Shown: positions 26,110 through 33,947 of the stretch, piece after piece
Position numbering within the stretch: position 1 is the first letter of the stretch
Layout of the letters: each line of letters begins with the position of its first letter
NCBI GenBank assembly: GCA_002968845.1
Contig: PVBG01000004.1
Span: forward strand, 186,001 to 250,000
Direction: 5' to 3'
Length of the DNA: 64,000 bases
DNA from: Neorhizobium tomejilense
GTDB lineage: Bacteria; Pseudomonadota; Alphaproteobacteria; Rhizobiales; Rhizobiaceae
Notes under the pieces: generated by a model
What the model was told of the DNA's origin: nothing
Database searches by the model: none
Seen by the model: only the letters and a program-made list of their open reading frames with translations
Made by a program: the position numbers and the translations under genes

Positions 26110-26802
26110 ATGGCTAAAAAGCAGCAGTTCGGTCTTTCGGCGGTCGAAGTCGAACCCCTTCACGAGAAAGTCTATGCGGAAATCGTCCGTGCCCTCGTGT
26201 CTGGACGGTTCGAGCCGGGCCAGAAGCTGACGTCCCGCAAGCTTGCACAGGAACTGGGCACAAGCGACATGCCGGTTCGGGCCGCGCTAATGCGCCTGCA
26301 GGCCCAGCAGGCGCTGCGCCCCCTGCCGAACGGTAGTCTCGAAGTGCCACAGATCACCGCTTCCGAATTTGCCCAGCTGATGGATGCCCGCACCGTTGTG
26401 GAAGGTGCCGCGACCGAGCGCGCCGCTTCGATCATCAACGGCAACAATCTGCGCACGATCCGCAAGCTCAGCGAAGAGCTAACCAATGCGGCGCGAGCCG
26501 GCGATATCGACCGTTACCTTGCCGCCAACTACGATTTCAAATTCACCATTTACCGCCACTGTGGCAACGCGCCGCTGCTCTTCCTCATCGAGACATTGTG
26601 GATGCAGATCGGCCCTTTTCTCCGCCGTTATTCCGGCAGCTTCGACGGGGCCCTCTCGGGCATCCTGGAAATCGACTATCATGAGGATGCACTCGAAGCG
26701 CTGGAGAAGGGTGACGGACCAAAAGCCCGTGGGGCCATCGTGCGCGATATCAGCGAAGGGGCTGCCTATCTGCTGAAGCATGCAGAGTTTGCCGCGGGCT
26801 AA
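26110..26802 (+). CDS. GntR/FadR-subfamily transcriptional regulator
   Basis: A 230-residue regulator. The N-terminal winged helix-turn-helix covers about 15-80 (LTSRKLAQELGTSDMPVRAA is the recognition part). The C-terminal all-helical FCD ligand domain covers about 90-220, where small acids and a metal bind in relatives (DARTVVEGAATERAA, NYDFKFTIYRHCG). GntR proteins of this subfamily bind short palindromes as dimers. The six related palindromes in this block, including one before its own gene, make it the obvious candidate regulator, probably released by the substrate or an intermediate. Its gene stands alone between the ligase and the transporter operons. Confidence 0.92.
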   Translation: MAKKQQFGLSAVEVEPLHEKVYAEIVRALVSGRFEPGQKLTSRKLAQELGTSDMPVRAALMRLQAQQALRPLPNGSLEVPQITASEFAQLMDARTVVEGAATERAASIINGNNLRTIRKLSEELTNAARAGDIDRYLAANYDFKFTIYRHCGNAPLLFLIETLWMQIGPFLRRYSGSFDGALSGILEIDYHEDALEALEKGDGPKARGAIVRDISEGAAYLLKHAEFAAG

Positions 26803-26910
26803 AACTGCTGACTTCTTTTTGAGAAAACTTGGCAGATACCCACTTTGACAAAAAATATTATCATTTATCTTCAGTAATTTAAACTGCATCTCCTTCTCGT
26901 TTTCGCATGC

Positions 26911-26940
26911 GTATTGCGCGATCGAAGATCGCAATATATT
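26911..26940. promoter_or_regulatory. GntR-type operator, site 6
   Basis: Core GCGCGATCGAAGATCGCA at 26916-26933, flanked by ATT and ATATATT. It lies between the regulator gene and the rightward importer operon, about 22 bp before the small leader frame and 156 bp before the first permease start. Confidence 0.72.
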
Positions 26941-26961
26941 AAAGCCAACAACGATCTGCGA

Positions 26962-27099
26962 ATGTCAGACATGGGAACAGAGAACATGGAATCTGTCTGC
27001 GAAATCGATGATTTCGTCAGGCCGCTCGCGCGGCCCGGCGATTGCCCTGATGCAGGAGCGAACTATGTCGCGGCGGGCCTGGGAGGCGTAAGACGATGA
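26962..27099 (+). CDS. possible 45-residue leader ORF coupled to the permease gene
   Basis: An ATG-started frame just after operator site 6 whose TGA overlaps the ATG of the first permease gene (ATGA), the same coupling used between real genes in this window. The product is acidic at the N-terminus (CEIDDFV), has no obvious family, and contains a Gly-rich end. It could be a translated leader that couples ribosomes to the permease start, or a chance open frame. GGGAGG at 27079-27084 lies within it and serves the permease. Confidence 0.3.
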   Translation: MSDMGTENMESVCEIDDFVRPLARPGDCPDAGANYVAAGLGGVRR

Positions 27100-28037
27100 T
27101 CCGCTTCCTGGCTGGCCGCCTCGCTTCGGCAATTCCCACCCTCTTCATCGCCTCTACCGCTGTTTTCGTCATGATGCGGATGATCCCCGGCGATCCGGCA
27201 TCGATGATGCTCGGCGATCTGGCAACGGCCGAGCAACTCGCCGCGCTCCGCAGCAAGATGGGCTTCGATAGCTCGATCGTCTTCCAGTACCTGATCTGGC
27301 TGGGCAACATCCTCACCGGCGATTTCGGCACGTCGATCGGCACCGGCGACCCGGTTCTGCCGATGATACTGGAGCGGTTCGGCGTATCTGCAACGATCGT
27401 CGTCGTCGCCGTCTTTTTCGCCTCGCTGATCGCGGTGCCGGCGGGCATGATCGCCGCCTGGCGGCAGCACAGTCTTGCGGATATCGGCGTCGTCGCGACG
27501 TCCACACTTCTCCTGTCCATACCAAGCTTCTGGCTGGGGCTGATGATCCTCCTCTTTTTCGGCCTTTGGCTGAGATGGTTCCCGATCATCGGCTACGTGT
27601 CGTTCAGCGAAGATTTCGGCACCGCGCTCATGTATATTTTCATGCCGGTGCTGACCCTGGTCCTGGTCGAACTCGGTGCCATCGTCCGCATGGCGCGCGC
27701 CGCGACCATCGAGGTCGCCCGGCTGGAATATATCACCCATGCACGCGCCAAAGGGCTCAGCGAGAGCGCCGTCATGTGGCGGCATGCGTTCAAGAACGCT
27801 TTTGCGCCGACCTGGACCCTGATCGGGCTGATTCTTGGCGGGCTGCTCGGGGGCATTGCCGTCACAGAGACGGTATTTACCATTCCCGGCCTCGGTCGGC
27901 TGCTGATCGATGCCATCTATGCTCGCGACTATCCCGTTGTGCAGGGATGCATCCTGTTCATCAGCACGATCTACATTCTCGTCAATCTCATGGTTGACCT
28001 GCTTTATCCGATCTTCGATCCGAGAGTTACGCAATGA
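27096..28037 (+). CDS. Dpp/Opp-type ABC transporter permease (DppB-like)
   Basis: A 313-residue inner-membrane permease of the DppB/OppB class. The characteristic N-terminus (RLASAIPTLFIASTAVFVMM then RMIPGDPA) is followed by about six membrane segments. The EAA loop near residues 215-240 reads THARAKGLSESAVMWRHAFKNA. Start supported by GGGAGG upstream. Overlaps the next permease gene by ATGA. Subunit of the importer that probably uses the binding protein encoded at 8464. Confidence 0.93.
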   Translation: MIRFLAGRLASAIPTLFIASTAVFVMMRMIPGDPASMMLGDLATAEQLAALRSKMGFDSSIVFQYLIWLGNILTGDFGTSIGTGDPVLPMILERFGVSATIVVVAVFFASLIAVPAGMIAAWRQHSLADIGVVATSTLLLSIPSFWLGLMILLFFGLWLRWFPIIGYVSFSEDFGTALMYIFMPVLTLVLVELGAIVRMARAATIEVARLEYITHARAKGLSESAVMWRHAFKNAFAPTWTLIGLILGGLLGGIAVTETVFTIPGLGRLLIDAIYARDYPVVQGCILFISTIYILVNLMVDLLYPIFDPRVTQ

Positions 28038-28870
28038 CCGCCATGTCCCTTCGCCTCCCTCGCCGCGGCGTGAGTGCCGCCATCGGCGGAACGATCGTGG
28101 TGCTGCTGGTGCTGCTGGCGGTCGGCGGGCCGCTGATCTCACCTTACGATCCGCTGAAGCTCGACCTTCTCGCGCGCATGAAAGCGCCGGGAACAACCGG
28201 CCACCTGCTCGGCACCGACGAGTTCGGGCGCGACATTCTGAGCCGACTGATGTATGGCGCGCGCACCAGCGCCTGGATCGCGTTTGCGACCGTAACCTTC
28301 GCGATCGCCTTCGGCCTCGTCTTTGGCGTGCTTGCCGGCTTTTACCGCGGCGCCAGCGACCGGGTGATCATGATGTTCAACGACGCCCTTCTCGCCTTTC
28401 CGGGCCTGCTCCTGGCGCTCGGGATCATGGCCGTGACCGGAGCCAGCCGCGAAGCGATCGTCGTGGCGCTCGGGCTTGCCTATATGCCAGCCGTCGTGCG
28501 CGTCGTCCGGGCGAGTGTGATGTCGATCCGCGAGCGCGAATATATCGAGGCGTCGCATGTGATGGGCAACAGCGAGATCGTGACGATGATCCGCCACGTA
28601 CTGCCCAATTGCGTCGCACCCGTCACCGTGCTCGCGACCACCATGGTCGGTTGGGTGATCCTGTCGGAAAGCGCCCTCTCCTTCCTGGGTCTCGGCGTGC
28701 CGCCGCCGGCGCCGAGCTGGGGCAACATGCTGGCGAGCGCCAGGCCCTTCATCACCCAGGCACCCTATCTCATCGTGCTTCCCGGCCTTTGCATCGCGCT
28801 GACGCTGCTCGGCATCAACATGCTGGGCGATGCGGTGCGCGACTGGCTCGACCCCAAGATGCAGGGCTGA
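28034..28870 (+). CDS. Dpp/Opp-type ABC transporter permease (DppC-like)
   Basis: A 278-residue DppC/OppC-class permease, partner of the preceding one. It carries the family sequences HLLGTDEFGRDILSRLMYGA (residues 56-75) and, in the EAA loop, IEASHVMGNSEIVTMIRHVL. It ends with NMLGDAVRDWLDPK, typical of the class. Overlaps the DppB-like gene by 4 bp; the fused ATPase gene starts 5 bp after its stop. Confidence 0.93.
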   Translation: MTAMSLRLPRRGVSAAIGGTIVVLLVLLAVGGPLISPYDPLKLDLLARMKAPGTTGHLLGTDEFGRDILSRLMYGARTSAWIAFATVTFAIAFGLVFGVLAGFYRGASDRVIMMFNDALLAFPGLLLALGIMAVTGASREAIVVALGLAYMPAVVRVVRASVMSIREREYIEASHVMGNSEIVTMIRHVLPNCVAPVTVLATTMVGWVILSESALSFLGLGVPPPAPSWGNMLASARPFITQAPYLIVLPGLCIALTLLGINMLGDAVRDWLDPKMQG

Positions 28871-28875
28871 GAAAA

Positions 28876-30519
28876 ATGACCGAAGATAACCAAAAAACAG
28901 CCGTCATCGCCGCGAAAAACCTCTCCGTCAGTGTCAGGGGTCTGGCCCGGGTCGTCGACGGGCTTGATTTTGCGATCGAGCCTGGGGGCATGCTGGCATT
29001 GGTCGGCGAGTCCGGCTCCGGCAAGACGATGGCGGCGCGGTCCATCCTTGGCCTGCTGCCGTCACCTTTGGCCGTCACGCCGGAAAGCAGCATCCGCTTT
29101 CATGGCAGGGAACTTGTCGGAGCCGCATCGAAATCGATGCGGGATATTCGCGGCGCCCGGATCGGCATGGTCTTCCAGGAGCCGATGGTGTCGCTCAATC
29201 CGTCGATGACGATCGGCGACCAGATGGCCGAGGGCCTCGCCCTGCATCGAAAACTAGGCAAGGCCGAGATCCGCGACCGCTGCCTTGTCATGCTGGAGCG
29301 CATCCAGATCCAGAATCCGACACGCTGCCTGTCCGCCTATCCGCACGAGTTTTCCGGTGGCATGCGCCAGCGCATCATGCTGGCATCAGTCATGCTTCTG
29401 AAGCCGGAACTGCTCATCGCCGACGAGCCGACAACCGCGCTCGACACGCTGGTGCAGCGCGACGTCCTCGACCTGATGGCGGAGCTGACCCGGGAGAACG
29501 GCACGGCGGTCCTGCTGATCAGCCATGACCTCGGCATGGTGTCCCATTACGTGCGCGATGTCGTGGTTATGCACAAGGGCAAGGCGGTCGAACAGGGCCG
29601 CAGCTTCGACGTACTTTCCGCACCCAGGCATGAATATACCCGCAGGCTCGTCGATGCACTTCCGCGACGAGCCGCAGGCGGCACAAGAAATGTCACCCAG
29701 CAGCAGCAGCCGCTGGTCGAGATCCGCGACCTGACCATCGATTATCCCGGCCGGCGCAATTTCCTGAAGCCGACTGAACCGAAGCGGGCCGTCGATGGCG
29801 TCGATCTGTCGATCGGACGCGGGGAGACCCTCGCGCTTGTCGGCGGTTCGGGCTCGGGAAAGACCACGCTCGGCCGGGCGATCGTAGGCCTGGTTGGCAT
29901 AACCGACGGGACGATATCCTTCGGCGGCGAAAAGATCGAAACCGGCAACAGCGGCCTAGCGCGAAAACAGCGCCGCGATATCCAGATCATCTTCCAGGAC
30001 CCCTATTCCTCGCTCGACCCCCGCCAGAGGGTCGGAGACATTGTCGGGGAGCCGCTGAAGCTCGAAAAGGACATGTCAGCTGCGGCACGCCGCGAGCGGG
30101 TGCTGGAGGTGTTTTCCGAGGTCGGGCTCGATACCGCGTTCCTGCGCCGGTTGCCGCACCAACTTTCAGGAGGCCAGCGCCAACGTGTCGCGATCGCCCG
30201 GGCGATCGTCCGCCGGCCGGCCTTCGTCGTGGCCGATGAACCGGTTTCGGCACTCGATATGACGGTGCAGAAGCAGATCTTGAAACTCGTCCGCGACCTG
30301 CAGGAGCGCTACGGCTTTGCATGCCTCTTCGTCTCGCATGATCTCGGGGCGGTGGAACAGGTCGCCGATCGCGTCGCCGTCATGCAGAACGGCCGTATCG
30401 TCGAAATCGGCGAGCGCGATGACATCTTCGACCGGCCGAAGCACGAATACACTCGGCGGCTGCTCGACGCGGCTATGCTGCTCGACCGCAAGTTCGACGG
30501 TGCAAAGGGCGCGGCCTGA
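28876..30519 (+). CDS. fused Dpp-type ABC transporter ATPases (DppD-DppF in one chain)
   Basis: About 547 residues containing two complete ATPases in one chain, as in glutathione importer GsiA. First half: Walker A GESGSGKT, signature FSGGMRQR, Walker B LLIADEPTTALD. Second half: GGSGSGKT, LSGGQRQR, FVVADEPVSALD. I place the start at the ATG at 28876, 5 bp after the DppC-like gene stop. The frame is open much further upstream, but that part is out of frame with the permease and reads as Arg-rich shadow sequence. It energises the importer made by the two permeases. Confidence 0.93.
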   Translation: MTEDNQKTAVIAAKNLSVSVRGLARVVDGLDFAIEPGGMLALVGESGSGKTMAARSILGLLPSPLAVTPESSIRFHGRELVGAASKSMRDIRGARIGMVFQEPMVSLNPSMTIGDQMAEGLALHRKLGKAEIRDRCLVMLERIQIQNPTRCLSAYPHEFSGGMRQRIMLASVMLLKPELLIADEPTTALDTLVQRDVLDLMAELTRENGTAVLLISHDLGMVSHYVRDVVVMHKGKAVEQGRSFDVLSAPRHEYTRRLVDALPRRAAGGTRNVTQQQQPLVEIRDLTIDYPGRRNFLKPTEPKRAVDGVDLSIGRGETLALVGGSGSGKTTLGRAIVGLVGITDGTISFGGEKIETGNSGLARKQRRDIQIIFQDPYSSLDPRQRVGDIVGEPLKLEKDMSAAARRERVLEVFSEVGLDTAFLRRLPHQLSGGQRQRVAIARAIVRRPAFVVADEPVSALDMTVQKQILKLVRDLQERYGFACLFVSHDLGAVEQVADRVAVMQNGRIVEIGERDDIFDRPKHEYTRRLLDAAMLLDRKFDGAKGAA

Positions 30520-30611
30520 CCGCCGCCTGGATAACACCTTTCCTGCCCGGCAAAGGCATAACGAACCGGCCCGATCTCCTCGATCGAACGAAGCCTTTGG
30601 GAGGAACCCAA

Positions 30612-31757
30612 ATGACCAGCCATACCTTCACACGCGCAGACATCAATCTATCGAACTGGCGTGCGCGCCCCTATTCGACCTGGTCGTTTCAGAGCGTATC
30701 GGAATTCGTCCCTTCGGCCGTGATCCGCAGCGCGCGCAAGCAGGAACGGCCGGCGCTTGATCTTGGCCACTTCGCCAACCTCGAGGTGAGCAACCTGACC
30801 GACGAGACCGTAGGGCTTGAGGATTTTCTCCAAGAGAGCGAAAGCGACGCCCTGGTCATCATGCGGGACGGCGATATCATTGCCGAATGGCAGGCCGATC
30901 ATTTTGATCCCGACAGACCGCATATCATCTTTTCAATCTCCAAATCGGTCACCGGCTTACTTGCCGGAATCCTCATCGACCGCGGATCCCTTTGCCCCGA
31001 CGAACCGGTTTCCACCTATGTTCCGGATGCTCTGGGCTCGGCCTATGGCGACCTCAAGATCAGAGACCTCCTGACCATGACCGTCGCCGTCGACTTCAGC
31101 GAAGCCTACCTCGACAAGAGTGGCGACTACGACCGCTATCGGCGCGCCATGCTCTGGAACCCCGAACGTCCGGACGAGCCTACGCCGACCCTGCGCGAGC
31201 TTCTGTGCTCGCTGCCGCGCGCCGCGCACGAGCACGGAACGCACCATGCCTATCGCTCCCCGAATGCCGACATGGCCGCACTCGTTATCGAGGCCGCCAG
31301 TGGGCAGCGGTATGCCGAGCTGCTGGAAGCCGCAATCTGGAAGCCGATGGGCGCATATTCCGACGCGTTCCTGACGATAGACCGTGCCGGCAATGCGCGA
31401 TCGTCGGGCGGCCTTTCGATGACCGCCCGCGATCTCGCACGCCTTGGCGAACTGGTCCGAACCGGCGGTAACGGCATCTTGCCGAGGCGGCTGGTCGATG
31501 AACTCTGGGAGGGCGGCAATCGCGACGTCTGGGCGTCGGGCGAGCAGCGCCTGCTTTATCCGGGCGGCAGCTATCGATATTTCTGGTACGAGACCGGCAC
31601 TGGCGCCCTTACCGGCATGGGCATTCACGGTCAGCAGGTCTGGATCGACCGCACGTCGAAAACAGTCATCGTGCGTCTGGCATCCGAAGCGCTTCCCGTC
31701 AACGACAGGCTCGATCAGAAGGTCATCGCCGTGATGAAGGCGGTCTCTGCGGCCTGA
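30612..31757 (+). CDS. NylB/class C beta-lactamase-like serine hydrolase (paralogue B)
   Basis: A 381-residue paralogue of the enzyme encoded at 11204. Both share NWRxRPYSxWSFQ near the start, FSISKS at the nucleophile (S108, K111 here), DRYRRAMLWNPE in the middle and HAYxSPN around the catalytic Tyr (Y214 here). ATG chosen because GGGAGG lies 7 bp upstream; an in-frame TTG at 30597 precedes it. No signal peptide. It follows the importer ATPase by about 90 bp and ends the regulon. Having one copy at each end suggests two related bonds or substrates are cleaved. Confidence 0.85.
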   Translation: MTSHTFTRADINLSNWRARPYSTWSFQSVSEFVPSAVIRSARKQERPALDLGHFANLEVSNLTDETVGLEDFLQESESDALVIMRDGDIIAEWQADHFDPDRPHIIFSISKSVTGLLAGILIDRGSLCPDEPVSTYVPDALGSAYGDLKIRDLLTMTVAVDFSEAYLDKSGDYDRYRRAMLWNPERPDEPTPTLRELLCSLPRAAHEHGTHHAYRSPNADMAALVIEAASGQRYAELLEAAIWKPMGAYSDAFLTIDRAGNARSSGGLSMTARDLARLGELVRTGGNGILPRRLVDELWEGGNRDVWASGEQRLLYPGGSYRYFWYETGTGALTGMGIHGQQVWIDRTSKTVIVRLASEALPVNDRLDQKVIAVMKAVSAA

Positions 31758-32184
31758 AGCTCTTTCTGAACGGCAACCCTCAGGGTAGTCCGGCCCAAGA
31801 AAACTTCGTAGACTATCGCGAACAGCAGACTTTTCGAACGAAAGCGTTCCCGTATGTCGCGACGGAATCGTCGGGTACGGCCCTGTTCTGCTTAAGGTCA
31901 TTCGTCAGCCGGGCCGCGAACTGGCCATCCGTGAACGTGCGGTCGAGCGTTATCGCAAACCATCCGTTGGTCGCGAGGTAGGCAGAAAGAGGAGGTGTTC
32001 CGGCACCAAATCGAACCGCCGAAGAAATCGGCAATTCATCCTCAATTTCAGTCGCTTAGCGCGGTCGTCATCCTCCGGGCATTTCCCGGATTGTGGACCG
32101 CCTCATAAGCGTATTCGCGGTCTTAGATTGTGGGCAAGGCACTTTATTTCTGTTGGAGTTGTCACCGATCAGTAGCCTCCGCTC
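31758..32184. other. gene-poor stretch at the regulon/island junction
   Basis: These 427 bp between the NylB-like gene and the orphan membrane protein gene hold no gene I can support. GC is visibly lower than in the catabolic genes. A minus-strand frame (31813-32034, up to 73 residues from a TTG) reads protein-like (GAGTPPLSAYLATNGWFAI) but has no recognisable family and no clear ribosome-binding site. It may be the remnant of a decayed gene. Confidence 0.4.
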
Positions 32185-32781
32185 TCATCCCTCGTTCTGG
32201 GGTTCTGCTGGAGTAGTCAAGGAAGATGTAAAAGCCAACCGACGAGCATTATCCAATTGAACGCGCAGGAGTGCATCCTGATAGCGTTGGTGTTTAAAAT
32301 ACCAAGACGAGATACCTGAAGCGGTGATTGCTGCGCCTGTTACCCAAAGCCAGAATATCTGGTCCAACTCACGAGATATTCGCTCCAGCAGCATCTTGAG
32401 GTCAGAGCTTTGTGTGTCAGCGTTTGCCTTGGCCCTGCGCGCCTCGAAACGTTTCTTATGGGCCACCTCATTCGCCGCAGCTAGCTCTTGATAGGCTTCG
32501 ATAGCGGTTTGCGCTTTTGAGGCATTATTCACGTTTTCGGGCTTTTTGGCTTCCGTGATCAGATCGTTTACCCTTGCAATTTCCACGCCCAGTTTTGCCT
32601 GATCGTTGTCAAGGTCATCCAGCAGAGCATCGAGTTCATTAGCGACTTGGTTATAGCTGGTCATCCCTCTGTCCATCTGAACTGAGTTGTCGCGCAGCGA
32701 CCATACGCAAAATACCAGCAACACGATCCCGCCTAGAGTGGCGAATTTGTAGAGGTTGTCAGTCGGTAGTTGCGGGATCAT
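32185..32781 (-). CDS. hypothetical membrane protein with coiled-coil middle
   Basis: A 198-residue protein that I do not recognise. A first membrane segment (LYKFATLGGIVLLVFCVWSL, residues 10-29) is followed by a long charged helical region (about 45-135) rich in heptad-like Leu, Ala and Glu, then a second membrane segment (FWLWVTGAAITASGISSW, about 143-160) and a hydrophilic tail. The layout suggests a hairpin membrane protein with a periplasmic or cytoplasmic coiled coil. It lies directly beside an integrase fragment, with lower GC than its surroundings, so it was probably brought in on the mobile element. Confidence 0.6.
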   Translation of the reverse strand: MIPQLPTDNLYKFATLGGIVLLVFCVWSLRDNSVQMDRGMTSYNQVANELDALLDDLDNDQAKLGVEIARVNDLITEAKKPENVNNASKAQTAIEAYQELAAANEVAHKKRFEARRAKANADTQSSDLKMLLERISRELDQIFWLWVTGAAITASGISSWYFKHQRYQDALLRVQLDNARRLAFTSSLTTPAEPQNEG

Positions 32782-32802
32782 TGGGGCTCCTTGCGGCGAC
32801 TT

Positions 32803-33204
32803 CTATCGGTTCCTTGTGACCGGCCAAGAAAGCCTATCAAGGTATGCTAGCTCTGCCATCAGCTTCCGTTGACTTATTGAAAAATGGCCAAAAAAATGCG
32901 AGGGGTCGAACTCGATAGTAGTGGAAGCGCTTCCCCCGTACCCCTTCCGGTTCACTTGCGGCCTCCGTTTAATCCGCTCCTCCAGCGGACTATCCGGTTT
33001 CGACGGTTCTACGGCAAGCCGTGCAGCTTCCACCCCGAGCCTATCGAACTCTGCGTCAATTCGTGGATAAGCCTTCATCGCTTCGGCGCGAGTAGCCCCG
33101 AGGAAACGCTTAAATTCACCTTGATCTGGGAGATTGCAGACTGCCGTTGGTATCCGCCTACGATACTGCCAAGTTTCGGCTTTGGTCTGCCGAGCGTACT
33201 TCAA
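32803..33204 (-). pseudogene. truncated phage-type integrase, N-terminal part only
   Basis: 133 residues beginning at TTG. The first 60 residues (KYARQTKAETWQYRRRIPTA, then GEFKRFLGATRAEAMKAYPR and IDAEFDRLG) match the Arm-type N-terminal domain found on tyrosine recombinases of Rhizobiales islands. The core-binding and catalytic domains (R, H-x-x-R, Y) are missing, so the gene stops at about a third of normal length. It runs co-directionally from about 100 bp beyond the 3' end of tRNA-Leu, the standard place for an island integrase. I read it as the scar of an element that can no longer excise by itself. Confidence 0.65.
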
Positions 33205-33303
33205 TACAAGCCCTATTGTGGACCTCCGGTGGACCGGAATGTGTACCGAAGGGACCCGCTAGGTCCTGAAATAATTGAGAAAATTGAATTTCTCTAAATG
33301 GAA

Positions 33304-33390
33304 TGGTGCCCAGAAGAGGACTCGAACCTCCACACCCTTTCGGGTACCAGCACCTGAAGCTGGCGCGTCTACCAATTCCGCCATCTGGGC
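33304..33390 (-). tRNA. tRNA-Leu (anticodon CAG)
   Basis: An 87-base minus-strand sequence with a complete cloverleaf of the long-variable-arm class. The acceptor stem pairs GCCCAGA at the 5' end with TCTGGGC before an encoded CCA. The D-arm contains AATTGGTAGACGC. The anticodon stem CCAGC/GCTGG encloses the loop TTCAGGT, giving anticodon CAG. The T-arm carries GGTTCGAGTCC. The truncated integrase gene lies beyond the 3' end, suggesting that this tRNA served as an attachment site. Confidence 0.95.
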
Positions 33391-33492
33391 GACGGAGAGC
33401 CATGTACGGGTGTGACCTTCCCCTGTCAACTGGCTTTTTGAAGTTTCCGCGCCCGTCGCCAAAAAACCTTCACGGATCTGTCACGGGCGGCC

Positions 33493-33795
33493 TCAGCTCT
33501 CGCCGTCTTCCTTCGCCTTGCGGTCCAGGTGGCCGAGGTCGCGGTCCGGGTCGATCATGTCGCGCACCCGCTGCTTCAACTCCTTGGGCCCGGGAAACCC
33601 GCCGTCCCGCTTGCGTTCCCAAATGAGCTCGCCATTCACCTGGATCTCGAAATTGCCGCCGGTGCCGGGGATCAGCGCCACTTCGCCGAGCGCGTCGCCG
33701 AAGGTCTGCAACAACTCCTGTGCCATCCAGCCGGCCCTGAGCAGCCAATTGCACTGGGTGCAATAGAGAATCGTAATGCGCGGCTTTTCCATCAT
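33493..33795 (-). CDS. SelT/SelW/SelH (Rdx) family thioredoxin-like protein
   Basis: A 100-residue small thioredoxin-fold protein of the Rdx family, with the redox motif CTQC at residues 12-15 after the first strand (ITILYCTQCNWLLRA). Selenoprotein relatives carry Sec in place of the second Cys; here it is Cys and no in-frame TGA occurs. The second fold half shows GGNFEIQVNGELIWERKRDG and FPGPKELKQRVRD, both family-typical. Two adjacent ATG codons are possible starts. Role: probably thiol redox; the partner is unknown. Confidence 0.87.
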   Translation of the reverse strand: MMEKPRITILYCTQCNWLLRAGWMAQELLQTFGDALGEVALIPGTGGNFEIQVNGELIWERKRDGGFPGPKELKQRVRDMIDPDRDLGHLDRKAKEDGES

Positions 33796-33947
33796 GTTTC
33801 GCCTTCTACCCTAGTCAATTCGGTCTCACAATAATGTCAACTGGAATGGTCAAGTTTTTGAACGCAGGCACCTCGACAGAAGGAGCGCGAACGTCAATTT
33901 GGGGCTGCAGCAACGATAGTCGCGTCGTTTTCATAAAATGAGGTCCC

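Noticed and set aside
33304..33390. Second copy of the tRNA-Leu 3' end as the other island attachment site
   Set aside because: Reading through the window I found no convincing repeat of the tRNA end, so no attachment site is reported.
33493..33795. Selenoprotein candidate (SelT/SelW/SelH family)
   Set aside because: The redox motif is CTQC with no in-frame TGA and no sign of a SECIS element, so it is the Cys form.
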